Assembly (NCBI RefSeq): GCF_002775205.1
Contig: NC_036446.1
Span: 13,454,565-13,518,564 of the forward strand
Direction of reading: 5' to 3'
Length of the DNA: 64,000 nucleotides
Source of the DNA: Xiphophorus maculatus
Lineage: Eukaryota > Chordata > Actinopteri > Cyprinodontiformes > Poeciliidae
Position numbers and translations under genes: made by a program. Under the pieces are notes generated by a model, which had not been told where the DNA came from, did not search any database, and saw only the letters and a list, made by a program, of their open reading frames with translations. Shown here piece by piece: positions 34,901-47,594 of this stretch. The number at the start of each line of letters is the position of its first letter. Position 1 is the stretch's first letter.

Positions 34901-37900
34901 AAGGTCTTATGTTTTCATGCCTCTCATACTCATCAACTTATAAACATTTAAATCTCCAAACACCAGAGAAACTTAAATTGTTTTCACAATACATGATTCT
35001 TAGATGTCACATTCTCATCCTTTTATGTACAATTATTTATACGTTTTCAGTATCATCAATAGCATATTTCATCATCTTATACCACATATTTCCCAATAAT
35101 CTCCTTTTTATACAGTTTTAAATCAGATTTTCACCAACAGGACCAGCAGGTTGTGAAAGAAACTGTCCTTAAAATATAGTTTGAAATGATCAGATGTCTA
35201 AATGAACTACGTCTGAAATGTGACAAAGTACATCACTGGTCACTTTATTCATTCATTTTTATTCATTTGGATGTTGAACCTGTGAAACTGTAGTGATATT
35301 TTGAGACTTTTGAGTTTCATAATACATAAAAAAAATAGAACGATGTTATTTACTAAAAACCACAAAAATGCTTCTCCTTACCTGAGACCACCGTTTTTTG
35401 TTGCGAATGCGACCTTTGTCCTTCAGGTGAACGTAGAGCATGTTACCCTCGGGCAGGACAAACATTAACCTCCCGCCGTAGGGAGTTTCAATGATCGACA
35501 CGTCATCTGGCTCTTTGTTGGTGAACACTCTGAACGGGGGAATGGACACATCAATGGTCAGAGAGGTCAAAATGTTCATGTACGCGCTCATGTCTACATT
35601 GTAGTCTTATACCTGTAGACCTCAGTTACAACATGAATCAGGTCTTCCACATATTCATTGACCAGCCTTTTCCCTGTTTCCTTTTCAGTCATGAACGCAT
35701 CGTCCACAAAGATGTGGCTTTCAAAGTCAAAACTGTCCTTGTGCTCCTCCTTCGGATCTCCTCGGTAACGATCCAGCCTGAAACGAAGCAAGAAACAAAC
35801 GGTAATACAAGCGTTAAAATGAAATCTCCAGCTTCACTTACGTCACACGTTAAGCTCTTGAATGTCAGCAGGTATAAATGATTGATATTGATAATGTGCT
35901 ACCTGAACATGGAAGTGAGAATCTTCAGCATTTCGTCGTAGGTCTCGTGCCACATGGTGGCGCAGAGATAGATCACAACGTTCTGCAGTTCGTCCTGGCT
36001 GTGGAGACGAGGATTTAAAAGATTAGAGGAAGGTTTTAGCACATTTTTATATATAACAGCACAGTATTGTTTATGTTATAACCATACTCAGTTTCTCTCT
36101 CTGTTATTCTGGTGAGGCTTCATTTTCATCTTCAGTTTCCCTCAACTATGGAGAACCAAAGGGTTCATTCTTGGATCACTTCTCTCCTCTCTGTTCGTGA
36201 TTCCATTTGGCTTGATTTTCAAGAAATATAAGATTTCATTCCCCTGCTACATGGATAATTCAAAGCGGTATCTCTTCCTGCAGCACTTCTGAATCACTGG
36301 TCGTCTACCTGATTTTCAAATCATATATGGATCTTGAATTTTAAAAATAAAACCATCTGCTTGTGTCTTCAACAGTGATAATGTTGGGCCACTATAAACG
36401 TTCAGGAAAAGGACTTTTCTGTTCTTTTTGAAAACACTTCTATCAAAAATTGATAAATTCAGTTTTCGAAAACAGATTTTTCCAATTTGGTGTGATTGCT
36501 ACAGTCAACCCATCTTCAGCCCATGTCTGCATGTGCTGTTTTACAATTTTAAAACAGGAAAATAAAGCAGGAAGACTTGGAGAATCCTCTTACTTCTCAT
36601 TTGTTTGGGCTTTTGGTAGCTTCATCTTAGTGTTGAGCAGCAGAGACAGGTCGATGAAGGCGGATTCATAGAGTCGACGAACAAAGAGCTGAGACGTTCT
36701 TTCTATACGCTGGACCTGTGGATTGTAAAATTATTCAAACATTAAGGTCTGCAACTTTTCCTGTGGTTAAAGAAAATAAAATGGCTCAAACATGCAGTGT
36801 TTTAACTTTAACCTAGACAAACGTCTTGTCCGAAACATAATATCTTGGTTTATCTGGGCACATTTTTTCAGAATCGCGGTTTCAACCTTGTAATTTTAAA
36901 CATTCGGTAAAGAGAGGAGTACGTAAGAGAGCATAAAAATACCTTGATCTTCCACACATAATATGTACATGTGACAAATCCACCCCACATGCACACTCCC
37001 TCCAGCACCAACATGGCAAAAGGCCATTGGAAGTAGTCGCTGTCAAACAAACAAAGCATCACTGTGAACAACTTTTGCACTTCTACAAAGACTTCTGTAC
37101 TTCACATACAACCAAAATGTTCACAGAGCACAACATTTACGCAGGTTTGTGTAGAAATAAAACCGAATATTAGGCATGAGTGTCTGGGGTGTCATACTTG
37201 TTGAGTGACGTCCTGCAGATGCTCCGGAACATCTCCAACATAACAACATTAGTTGTGTTTTTGTCCTTAAGCAAATGCAAATTTCTACAGAAGTCTGCAA
37301 GAATGAAACCATCAATCAGACAGTTTCATGAATAGCATCAGTTTTTTATAACCTTTTGATAAAATATATATAAATATATATATTTTTTTCACCTGATTAA
37401 CAAAATAATAATGACAATAACAGCAAATAACAATAGATAAGGTCAAAAGAAAATACATGTGGAAGTTGTATGTTTGTACTTGTTTTCCCAAGTAATCTTG
37501 CAATAATCATCTAATGTGGGTGTGTTTTATTTTTTATTACATCTGATATACGTCATAGAGAGAAGGCTCATACAGATATAGTGATGTGCATAAGGAAGAA
37601 GTTTGTCTCTGAGTAAATTGTGCCTCAGCAGTTTTTTTTTATTGAAGCTGGACAGGTAACATGTCAGGTAAATTATGTCAGGTGGGGAAATAAGGAAGAA
37701 AAAGTATTAATAAGAAAAGGTAACCTTACCATTGATCCCTATTGCGTCTGCTGAATTAAAACTTTCTGCCTGTGTCAGGAAGAGTACCAGGACCAGGCCC
37801 AGCACTGCCGGGCCAGTACAGCACATGGGCAGAGCAAAACTCATCCGGACAGCGTTGATCTTACAGGCAACTACGCCAAACCAGTGGCTGGCAGCTGAGC

Positions 37901-40900
37901 AGAAGGCCTGAGATAAAAAGAAGCAAGAAAACATTTTAAAGCTCACTGCATTTAGATATTGAAGGGATTAGTTTTATTTGACAGTTTACCAGTGTAAAGT
38001 TGATGGTTTCAACATTTTACTGGGAACTTTTACATCCCATACAGGCATTCACAAAACAAACTGCACTCGCTTCCAAGTCGAAGGTTGAATTATTCAAGGC
38101 ACAATGCAAAACAGCTTGTCTTAATTACCACTGTCCTTTTTTTATGAAACAAAAAAATTGAAAAGCAATGTGAAAACCTCCAAACACTAATGGTAAATTT
38201 TAGATTAAGTTTAATACCAGATTCTTTACATGTCCAATCAGAGTGGAAATTGTCTTTTTCTCGTAACTATAGTTTTGCCAGGTTCAGGGTCTCAGTTTTA
38301 TAAATAAGAACAAGAAAACTTTCTGAGGAGGTAAAAACAAACTCCATTACTGTTTTTCTGAGACAGTTAGAATAGATAGAGAGAAACACTAATGAGATAT
38401 TCCACAAATATTGTACATTACGACATGTAAATGTTTATTTTCAGTCTTTCTTTGACTTACCTGTAAGAAAAAGAGCACAAGACCTATTTGCAGAATATCT
38501 CCTTCATGACCTGCCAGGTTAAAATTATTCCACTCGATAGATTTGTTCACAAGTTTATGGTAGATCAGGTACACAGCTCCTGCAAAACACCAAAATACAT
38601 ACCGCATGTTTACAAAACATGACAATGATAATATGATATTATGAAGTAGAAAAGAGGCATCGAACCCCAAAAGCCTCATTTGCATCTGCGTTGCTTATGG
38701 GGATGAGAAAATATGTTTATTGTTATTGTGACTATTTCTAAAATAGTGACCAATTTGGATTTTACTATGATAACAAAAGCTAACTGGTGATGTTCATAAA
38801 ATCCTAAAACTAACAGCATTTTAGGATTTTTATTGTTTTCTCCAGTGTTGTGGGCTTCAATAGATATTTCAAAGTGTGATTATTGGTGGCCGTATAGCAA
38901 TAAAACTGAACTTATTAAAGCCACTGGTGTAATTTACTAACAAATTTCTAACTTGTTAAGGACGGAGTTTGTGGCGTTTCTGTAGCAGAGACTTTTTTAT
39001 TTACTCTCGTCATTATCACAACATATTTCCGTCGCAGTCTAAGTTCATATTCCCTCATCCCTACCACATGCTGCACAAAAACGTGTTTGTGTTTTCATGT
39101 TGACTCTTTTCCCTCCAAGCATATCAAACCACTGTGAAGCTGAGCGATAAGACATTTCCCCACCAGGTGGGATTCCTCTGCATCGTTTTGACTGCTGTAC
39201 ACCGACACAAGCATTGGCAGTAGATAATTACCTATCACCAGTATCCTCAAAATACTGCTGATGACAAAGACAAAGTCCCTGAAGCCTTCCAACTCTGCCA
39301 GTACTTTCTGTGAAGTAAGACATAAAGGAGTCTCACTGATCGTTATTCGTTGACATCTCGAGTGTAAATGTGAGTGTTTGTGGAATACCTGCATGCGGTT
39401 CTTAGCCTGCATTGTGTTTTCCCACCAGCAGAGGGAGACGAGGAACGAAGAGAAAATCCCTAAACCCACGTAGGAAAAGCAATCCTTTTTCTGTCGGTCC
39501 ACATGCGATGCTTCACGGATGTAGTAGTCCATTCCCAAGAGGCAGTAACCTGCAATCAGGCAGTGATTCAGTTTCCCAAACAGTTAGTGTTTCTCGTGTG
39601 TTTCTGTCTATTCAGTCTAAACCAAGCAACAGGGGTTTTATTTCATACTTCAAGCAATAAATTAAATTTGTCTAAACTCTTTTGTCCACTGGAGCAATTA
39701 AATCCATGATTTGATCCTGAAAATCGGAGAGAAATGTTAGCTCTCCTTCCAAACATTCATGCTTTCTGGCATGAACTGACTGAAGATTCTTGAACATATG
39801 ATTATAGAGTGGCTATCTGCTAAAAAAATGAGATTTTATTGAATCATAAAACTCTTTCTTGCAAATCGCTGTACATTACTTTTCCACTTCTAATATGGAG
39901 TTTGTCCAAGAGGCTCTAACTCAGCAGCACAGCAGGAAGATCTGTAGTTTTTTTCTGTTTCCATGATAAACAATGATGCCACAGTGAAGTCAGGAGTGTT
40001 ACCAGCACTGGTGAGGAGGAGGGAGCAGATTGGGAAGAGGATTTTCCAGTTCTCCCTTTGTAATCTGTAAACTATCTGCAGGACTGCAGACATAATGCAG
40101 ACTCCTCCACTGATGAAGAGATTCGTCAGGATGTCGAAGTGAGGCATAACTACCAGGACCAGGAGAGAAGTGCCAAGAGACACCAAACTCTCAATGACAC
40201 AAATCTGGAAAAAACAGAAGAACATCATGGGACAAAAACACGTCAGAGCCTGAAATGACACCTCATAAGAAAAACTGTAGGTGGTGAAATGAGCCATATT
40301 TCACAACATAATACATAAGTTGTATCTTAATCGACTTACTCACTTGTTACACCTGATACATGTCAGTAAATAAGTGAAAGCTATTTGTCTTGTTAATAAC
40401 TATCTAAAATGAACACTGCGTAGTTTTTGGGACCATGTGATGGATTCATTTGAAGTTTTAAAGCGCATACCAACGCCATGGTCTTCAGGTTGGGGGCCAC
40501 AAACGTCTTGAAGGCACAACGCCACAGGGACTTCAAAAAAACTAAGAAGTTGGGGAAGACCAGGCAAAACACCAACATCAGCATGTAGAACTGCCGGTCC
40601 TTTTTTTCACGAAGTGAGTTTGGACTGGAGAGTGCTGACAAGACCAAGAGGGAGCCCTGGAAGTAGATGGCAGACAATTACTAAGAGATAGACTAACAAA
40701 GAAAAGAGCAAGGCGGATATAAATCTGCTTAAACCGAACTCTGTTAAAGATTAGTCAGCTGCAATAAGGATGTTATGTACACGGAAAAAAGACGCACAAA
40801 AAGATCTAACCAATATTAAACAATCAAAATAAAACGAAAGGCTTGTTTGCTGCCATTAAACACCTTGAACGAAGAATGTTGTTATGATGTTATTCTAGAG

Positions 40901-43900
40901 AATAAAGATTTTGCTTACTATTTTGTCTTATTCTTTAGGAAATAAATAAATGAACAAACCAAGCAATTGATAAATTACTAAACTGTCCATTCAAAATACT
41001 ATTTTTATGTCGTCATCATTTTCATTTAAGTATCAAGCAAACTTACATTTGAGCAACACATGTTTCTTTTTATATTCTTTTTTTTTGCTTTCTGATCAGC
41101 TCTCCAAAAGTATTCATAATGCACCAATCAAGTCAGACTGCAGAGCCAATTAGATTTATGAAATTAAATGTAACTTTTTTGTCCTTGGAGCTTTAGGGCA
41201 GATGCTTGGGTTCCTTGACATTACTTAAAAGAAGAGACAAAAAGTATTTGAAAAATCATTTTACCTTGGCAACAACAGCGCTGACCAAAACTGCCACCCC
41301 AACAAAAACAGCCACGAAGTACTGCGCCACCAGGAGGCATCTTTTCTTCTGCTCCTTCTCTGCTCCCACAGGGTTCAGCTGAAATGGATCCCATGTGTCC
41401 CTGAGATGCAAGCACAGGTGTGTGGATCAATGACTTTTCAACGGCCAAAACAAAGAGTATCAACACATATTTTGCCATGACTAAAGAGAACTGTGTGCAT
41501 TTCTAGAGACGTTAGTCACCATTTGCCACTGAGCTCATTGGGACTTTCAACGCAGCAGGATTTTTCTGTATCCTTCCCCAAATGTGTCCCTTTTGGAAAT
41601 CAATTCCTTTGATTTCATGGTTGGTGTTTGACCTCTAACCTGCACTGTCAGCTGTGGGACCTTGTAGACAGATGCATATCCAAATCAATAAACTAGATTT
41701 ACCATGAATGGACTCCATTTAAGATGTAGAAACATCTCAAAAATGATCAGTGGAAATGTCTTAACTTTGAGTTTTCATGGTAAAGGCTGTGAATACTTAC
41801 TTATATGTGATTTCCTCTCTTTATACATTTTAAGAAACATTTTGAAAAACATTTTCTCCACATAGTCCTAATGGGGGTATTTTGTGTATAATTTAGAGGA
41901 AATATATTAATTCATTGGACTTTTGAATAAATTCTTTGTATGTTAATTTGTGTTTGTATGTATTTTGCTTTTCTATTTGTTTTTGTATCATGAATTAAGT
42001 GAGCAGAAAGGATTTGGCACTTAAGATAAATGTTGCAGAGTCAACCCCAAAACGTCATGCAGAAACAATATTTTCCCGCTAATCCAGCTGAATATCTCTG
42101 ACGTTGACAGATGATAGGCAATCAGATCGTCTATGTCCAACATCGTCATATTCTGCTGCCAGTATGTTTCCTATATATAGAGAAATCATCAGGGCGTGGG
42201 CTCTCATTGAGCAGATAAGACATTTTTCTTTTTTATCTTTGTCTCTGGCATAGCAACCATCCAAACAGTTCAGATTGGAAATGAGGACAGCGACACATGC
42301 AGAGTTAGTTTATATTGTACGAAGCTAATAATCAGCTTCCTTAAGACTCTTTACAATCTTTATCAAACTTGACTTGGTACATAAACTTATGAAATGATAT
42401 GAGTGTTATTTGTTGAGCAAAAGTATTTCTTAAGACAATCTCTGAGGTTTAAAAATGTGGCATAAAAAATGACATCTCTACAGATAATGGTTGAAAATGA
42501 CCCCTTTTAACACAATTCAAAGTTCGCCTATTAAAGACCTGTCATCATAAGGAAGCAGTCTCTGTCTAAGGCTGCATATATAGTTACCAGATCTCCAGGC
42601 ACTAAAATGACAAACGCGACTGTTGACCTTTCTGAAAAAATCCCTTTTGCTTTTTCCTTTCCTGTTGTGTGCATGTAGGTATCTGTAGTCACGCAGAACA
42701 AAGTTCACATTTAGAGGATTATTCTAGAAATCTCAGTTCCTTAAATGTAATAAATGCCTTAAGCTAACAAGGGTGTTCTTCTTCCTCTGAAGCCAGCCTG
42801 ATAAAACCCTCTTGTGTAACATCTGCTCACTGGCTAATTGGCAACAACTCAAACAAAAAATGAGCAGCTGTCACACTCTCCGTCATTTTTACATAACTTC
42901 ACGAACCAAAACTTGCTGCTGACAAAAGACAAAGTGGAGCATATTTAAATCTGTGGACGTGGCGTTAACGGTGAGGAACAAGAACATGACCTAAACCAAT
43001 ACAAGTAAAGATTATTTCCCCCTTTTCCTGCTTTTTCCAGCAGCAGGTCATCGAAAGCTGAATTAACTGAGGTTATGTAGTGCTTTTCTAATCATACTGA
43101 CCACTCAAAGCACCGTCAGACCATGAGCCTCACTCACCCATCCACACTTACAAACCTCCCCCATTTGAGCAATCACAAGACCAGGAAGCAACTCTGGTTT
43201 CAGTTTGCCCAAGGATATGAGGCGATGTTGAGCCGTTTGATTGCAACCTGACCATTTTTCCCACTGACCCCCAGCCACTGCATTATTGTTACACAAGAGT
43301 GCAATAGTGAAAGGACAATTAGGGGACAAACTGCCCTCTTGAACTGCAATGGTTACAGTAAAGGGGAAGCAATTTCTGTGAAACCGAATCTAAGCAAAAC
43401 AAAACATTTCTTCATAAGAAAGAAAAGATTGCGTTAGCTGCAATTTCTAAATGAGAAAAGGTAGAAAGATTGTAATAAGATATCTACTGGTGTCTTAATG
43501 AAGTTAGAATAAGTTAGAGTTGATCAAATGGACAAACCAAGGATGAGTTTAAACTCAATTCAGATAAACTTTTCCACAAAACTCTTTCTGGGCTTGAAAA
43601 AGAACCTGGCAACTGGAACAGCAATCAATCGTCCATCAACGTCCTGAGTTTGAGTGATTTGGTTCAGGATTTAGTCTATGTTGTTTTGCAGACAATTATA
43701 TGCATAACATAATAAGAGAAACAAAATATTTTTGTAGGGAAATGTGAGAAGTAAGGATGGATGAACAATTTTATCAAGATATTTTGCTGCATTTGTTGTG
43801 AAAACCAGAAGCAGCAGCTGTAGTTTCTCTGATTTATTTAGATGTATATATGAGCCAATAGAGGAAGATATGAATCCAACACAAAATGTACCAACTCCAA

Positions 43901-46786
43901 TTAATTGTTTGTCAGTTTTTTTGCTCACCAAATGTTATTAATTTGTATCATCACAATCACAATGTTTCTTATCAAGATTTTTCTTCCCCAGTTACAACAA
44001 ACGTTTATATTTTCCTTTCATCGTCTGCACATTGGTGAACATATTACTGAAAAACTTGAACATTTTCTGACTTATAAGAATAGTATAAAAAACCTTAAAA
44101 GGATGATAGTTAATTTATAACAAATATAAAATATAAATGCCTTGTGTTCTATCAAGTTTCTAGTTGTTCTTTGATTTATTAACTTTCCTTAATGTTAGTT
44201 TTATTTGATAATATAGAACTAACACTTCCACATTTAAAGTTTTAATTACATAATCTCTGACATACTTTTCTCTTGTGAGGCATCTTTCAATATTTTAAAT
44301 ATTTCAAGTTTTTAATTTTCATAAAAACAATTCTAAAAAGATTAGTAAATAAATGTTACCAACTTTTCCAAACTAGATTTTGTACATTTTACATAAACAA
44401 TATAGTTCACAATATTTCTGTTTTCTTGATATTCTGTTGTTAATTTTGCTGTAATTTGCTGTTTTCGAAGAAGAAAACTAAATATTGACTGAATATTTAG
44501 TTAGATTGAATACTAAATATTAAGTTAACACCTTTAAGGACAAGTTGAAGGTTCATCATATCAGTAATACGAATAAAACAACAATGTTGTGCATTTTTAG
44601 ATGATAAATAATGAGGTAATATAAAAAAGAAAAACTCAGTTTGAACAGGGATTTAAACCTACAACCCTGTGGCTGTTATGCATTCACCTGTTGTGTTCAC
44701 AAGATATACATTATTCAACTTTTACAAGCAAATACAATAAATCAATTTTAAAGGGACGTACTTTAAAGGGACCTGTTGGATTTAAAACATATTCTGGCAT
44801 TGCACTTAAAAATTATATTATAATTCATGACCCTGAGATGATAGCAACATTAATCATCTATATGCTTTGGTCTTTTTCCAAAGTTCGGAGAGTTTAAAAT
44901 CAGATTTTTTTAAAAATCTGGTAACCTGATTCCATATTTGCCTCACAGATACCAATATGGAGAATGTGATTAAAGCCGTGGTATGTATTTAAAATTTTTA
45001 ATGGCCCGTCTAACAGCAGGCGGCATCAGCAGGGATGATATCCGGCGCAGCAATAAAGAGAAACGCAGCAGTGCTCAGGGGAAATTAAGTGTTCCCTCAA
45101 ACTGTAAATTATATTTAATTGAAACCAGGTAAGACAAGCGAGCAGTTTTTAATTTTATCCAATACTAATATCTATCCCACTAACAATTAACCTCCTAACA
45201 ATGATGAAGAGGTTAATAAAGCTCGATTGTGAGCCTGAGGACAAGGAAATTGAATAGTTTCCGTGATTCAACTTGTCTCTTGAATTTTTTTCTTTCCCTC
45301 TCTTAAGACAGTTTGCGAGATTTAAAACTTGACGTCCGGATGAAATGCCCTCCAGTTCTGTTTGTGGAAGGACGTGAGTTGTTCTGAAATAAGAAAAATA
45401 CATTTGTTCTTCCTGTTTTTCACTTTCAGCTACTGTGGGTGAAAAACTAGAAATACTCTCTTGAACAGACAGAAAGTAATTAATCTATTTAAATAGTACA
45501 ATAACTTATTTTGGATTAAGGACTCAATAGTGAAACAAATATTATAAAAGCATATATTCAGAGTTTTAATCACAATTTAAAGGACAGATATTTTTTTATT
45601 TGCTCGTTGTCAACTAAGACAAAACTTTTCCTGGTTTAGGTCAACTAGCATTACCAAAATTATTTCTATTTACTAAATGACACAATGGTGAGAATTTTAC
45701 AGGCACAAATGTTGCTATAACTTTAAACAGTTTGTTACCGCACAGATCATAATTTCTGTCTTTGCATGATTTTATTAGATTCATTTGAATTTTCAACGCT
45801 CGAGTTAAAGGGATAAAACCTTGTGGAAACATTATAGCGCCGCCTCATTGCTTCCTTGTGTGACATCATGAGAAAGTTAAATAAACCAAAACCTCCTAGT
45901 TATTCTACCAAATATTGATCTCTGAACGTTTCCTGAGTTAAAACGTTAGTATTGTTGTTTCTAAATGAACATGGATGTGTTTGCGTTGCATTATTTGAGG
46001 TCTGAAAGCTCTGCTTCTTTTTCCATATTGTGACCATTTCTCATTTTCTACAAATAAAAACAAAATTTCTGCTTGGGATCTCAGAGAAACTGATAATTTT
46101 AAGTGGTCTCCTAAGGATACCACCATTTTTTGCCAAGTGACTTGAGGACAACAATGTCAGCGAGGTTTCGTAACAGGATTTAAGATATTCCAAAGAATTT
46201 GCCTAAGTTATATATACAGCTAAAAAGGAAACTACAATGAACTATGTTAATCTATGAAATTAATCAATCTTTTATTATTCTGACGTATATGAAATTTAAA
46301 TAAAAGTTACATTAAACAGGAAAAACTAGTTTAAATCAAATACTGATTTTTTTTTCTTTTATACAAACATGTAAACATGAGTTTCCACACCATGTATATT
46401 ATAAGCTAAGATATTAGACATTTCTGTATTTTAAAAATATATCATATGGTGTCCAAAGTATTTACATTTACTTTCCTGAACAAGATGAATAACCCAAAAA
46501 GTAGAAAATAAATCTCCACTAATCAGAGAGAAACGTGTCATGTCAGTAGTTGGGACTGTATTTAATCATGCATGCTAATTATAATCAAAGAGTGCTAATT
46601 GGGCCTTCATTAACCTGAATGTGATTCACCACTCTCCATTCACGGATTGTCACATATTGTCCTGAGCCTCTTTTCTTTAAAGGAGATTTCTTCCTTGAAT
46701 AAACAGCAGATAGAGGAAGATAAACAGCCTGGTTACCTGTGCCTTCCTTCTCTTTTCCTCCCTCTGTATCTCAGCTCCTCTGACAT
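25911..46786 (-). CDS. chs1: Chitin synthase (complete, 34 coding exons, 1,423 residues)
   Basis: Membrane-bound GT2 enzyme that polymerises UDP-GlcNAc into chitin. Coding exons from the start: 46786-46737, 41400-41265, 40656-40471, 40204-40003, 39549-39389, 39307-39232, 38579-38461, 37907-37730, 37294-37198, 37039-36943, 36715-36594, 35998-35903, 35777-35613, 35529-35382, 34157-34092, 34011-33839, 33472-33414, 33165-32965, 32898-32730, 32237-32122, 30989-30810, 30719-30615, 30424-30310, 29968-29887, 29810-29578, 29430-29303, 29181-29100, 28829-28676, 28507-28403, 27311-27201, 27085-26951, 26865-26786, 26519-26453, 25988-25911. All introns are GT-AG and all 33 joins keep frame. An in-frame TAG two codons before the ATG fixes the start. 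Layout: N-terminal membrane segments (about 30-430), catalytic core (about 507-833), membrane helices and WGTRE (about 845-1004), acidic linker (about 1035-1150), coiled-coil-prone region (about 1160-1300), two last helices (about 1305-1375), acidic C-terminus. Chitin synthases are known in fish and amphibians and absent from mammals and birds. The symbol follows zebrafish usage. Confidence 0.96.
28015..28260 (+). mobile_element. Tc1/mariner transposase 3' fragment in a chitin synthase intron
   Basis: CAGGATAATGCATCATGCC...CCGGCCTCCAGTCAGGA...AATATGGACC-like text is the C-terminal half of a fish Tc1 transposase gene (the DNA-xxxxH and SPDLNP-type region), heavily diverged. The fragment lies between chitin synthase exons 29 and 30. 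No terminal repeats are visible. Confidence 0.6.
31410..31760. mobile_element. Internally deleted Tc1-like element, family A, copy 1
   Basis: The ends CAGCTCTGGAACAAAATAAG and (right end, plus strand) GACTCTTAGTTTTTTCCAGA form a terminal inverted repeat of the common fish CAGCTCTGGAAAAAATTAAG Tc1 family. The middle is only about 300 bases against about 1.6 kb for a complete element. It sits between chitin synthase exons 20 and 21. A related copy lies near 57.1-57.36 kb. Confidence 0.72.
32416..32652. mobile_element. Miniature Tc1-like element, family B
   Basis: TA precedes CAGTGCATTGGAAAAGGATG on the left. The right end reads GAATAGCCTTCCAAGGCACTG, its imperfect inverted repeat. The 237-base body retains TTTGACCAACACAAAATAAG-type text of the fish CAGTGCCTTGCAAAAGTATTC Tc1 family, with no transposase. 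It lies between chitin synthase exons 19 and 20. Confidence 0.75.
32730..35777 (-). other. chs1: Chitin synthase catalytic core exons
   Basis: Exons 13-19 carry the family signatures. FESHIFVDDAF lies at about residues 525-535 and TPYGGRL in the next exon. KKRWSQ is followed by IMYMYYLLGW, and LDGDTDF (674-680) is the nucleotide-sugar/metal-binding DxD-type site. GAACGRIHP and then CSPGCFSLFRGSAL (about 740-753) come next, then EDRWL (779-783), the acceptor/catalytic base region, and QRRRW (816-820), the processivity motif. Every signature residue expected for an active enzyme is present. Confidence 0.95.
34730..35120. other. AT-rich intron segment, possible old repeat
   Basis: This part of the chitin synthase intron between exons 14 and 15 has TTTATTTATTT-type runs. 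The phrase TGACATGCATATTTACATTA, followed by TCAGCTCGAAAAGGAGCA, recalls a dispersed fish repeat that I could not place in a class. Confidence 0.3.
36594..41400 (-). other. chs1: Chitin synthase N-terminal membrane exons
   Basis: Exons 2-11 encode repeated hydrophobic segments, for example LLVAQYFVAVFVGVAVLVSA (exon 2), MLMLVFCLVFPNFLVFL (exon 3), LGTSLLVLVVM and FISGGVCIMSAVLQIVY (exon 4), YVGLGIFSSFLVSLCWW (exon 5), FVFVISSILRILVIG (exon 6), GPAVLGLVLVLFLTQ (exon 8) and MLVLEGVCMWGGFVTCTYYV (exon 10). This gives about nine or ten membrane passes before the cytosolic core, as in animal chitin synthases. Confidence 0.85.
41401..46736 (-). other. chs1: Large first coding intron of chitin synthase
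   Basis: This is a 5.3-kb intron between coding exons 1 and 2. A diverged Tc1 terminal fragment (GGCTGTGAATACTTACTTAT...) sits at about 41785-41935. Otherwise the intron is AT-rich with no recognisable exon on either strand. Large first introns often hold enhancers, but nothing here proves one. Confidence 0.55.
41785..41935 (+). mobile_element. Tc1-like element 3' terminal fragment
   Basis: AAAGGCTGTGAATACTTACT, then TGTGATTTCCTC, CATTTTGAAAAACATTTTCT and GGGGGTATTTTGTGTATAAT match, from memory, the 3' non-coding end of a frequent fish Tc1 family. The left part is missing. Confidence 0.55.
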
Positions 46787-46813
46787 GGTCTAATCCGCTG
46801 CCGCAGCGACGAC
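46737..46813 (-). other. chs1: Chitin synthase start exon with ATG
   Basis: The minus strand has an acceptor (CTGATTTCAG) at 46814, a 27-base leader with an in-frame TAG, then ATG at 46786 and MSEELRYRGRKREGRH plus two bases up to donor AG|GTAACC. Joined to exon 2 (G|GACACATGGGATCC) it reads ...RHRDTWDPFQL, a join that keeps frame and reaches the WDPF motif. Confidence 0.75.
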
Positions 46814-46940
46814 CTGAAATCAGTAATGGTTCCTGTTTCATTACCAGCATTACAATATGGCCTTTAGGAAGGAAGAACATTAACTCTGTTCTACTGTATT
46901 AATCCAGACACAAAATGAGAAATAAGCAGACGAAATTTAC

Positions 46941-47030
46941 CTCGACTCTTCGATTATTCTCCACGCAAACTACAGGAAACTGAAAGTACGGTAGAGACTC
47001 TTCTCAATGAACGTCTGCCTTTCAATGCTG
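46941..47030 (-). other. chs1: Probable non-coding first exon of chitin synthase
   Basis: A donor GTCGAG|GTAAAT at 46941/46940 pairs with the acceptor at 46814 to give a 127-base intron in the 5' UTR. The upstream limit is not defined, so 47030 is a rough end. No ATG occurs in the nearest bases. Confidence 0.45.
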
Positions 47031-47590
47031 CCTTTCTTCCAAAAGCAAATGTCAGCAAACTTTTAAAAAGCAAGACATCATCCGAATCGTATCCCACCAG
47101 TCTCTGCTGGTCTGTGAAGCAGCTTGTTCTTTGTTCAGCTGTTTTTCGCCCTGTTATCTCTAATGCTTATAAAAGAAACACCCATAAAGACAGTCATCTC
47201 CAGCCCTCTCAGGTGTGTTCACCTTAATCAGAGTTTATGAAAGATAAGCGTCCCAGGAAGTGCGTGTGTAGGGAAAGGTATTGGCAGTTCACCATGAGCA
47301 AGACTTACCATAAGTACCCAATCACGCCCATGATTTTGTGCGTGTGTATGCATGTGTCTCTGTGTGAGAAGCAGACAAATCAAAGTTTTTCAGTAATAAA
47401 TAACTTCAGGCTATCTCAGCAGTTTTTATGAGGGCTGTAAGATGGTCCAAGGGTCATTTACACAGAAGCACGGAAAAAGACAAGCTTTAGATCCATAGCG
47501 AGTCCCAAATGTAGCTTTCGGTTTTATGAAACAGGCTGATATTTAATTTGTGAGGCTGGTCTTTCATGGCTATGCTACATAAAAACTTCA
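47031..47590. other. Chitin synthase upstream region
   Basis: The promoter of the minus-strand chitin synthase gene should lie here. A TTTTTAAAAG patch (about 47059-47068) could act as a weak TATA element, but no firm motif is visible. No gene on either strand. Confidence 0.3.
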
Positions 47591-47594
47591 TTAA

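Noticed and set aside
44640..44700. tRNA-like text on the minus strand (GGTTTAAATCC)
   Set aside because: The arms do not pair into a cloverleaf; probably a decayed SINE or chance.
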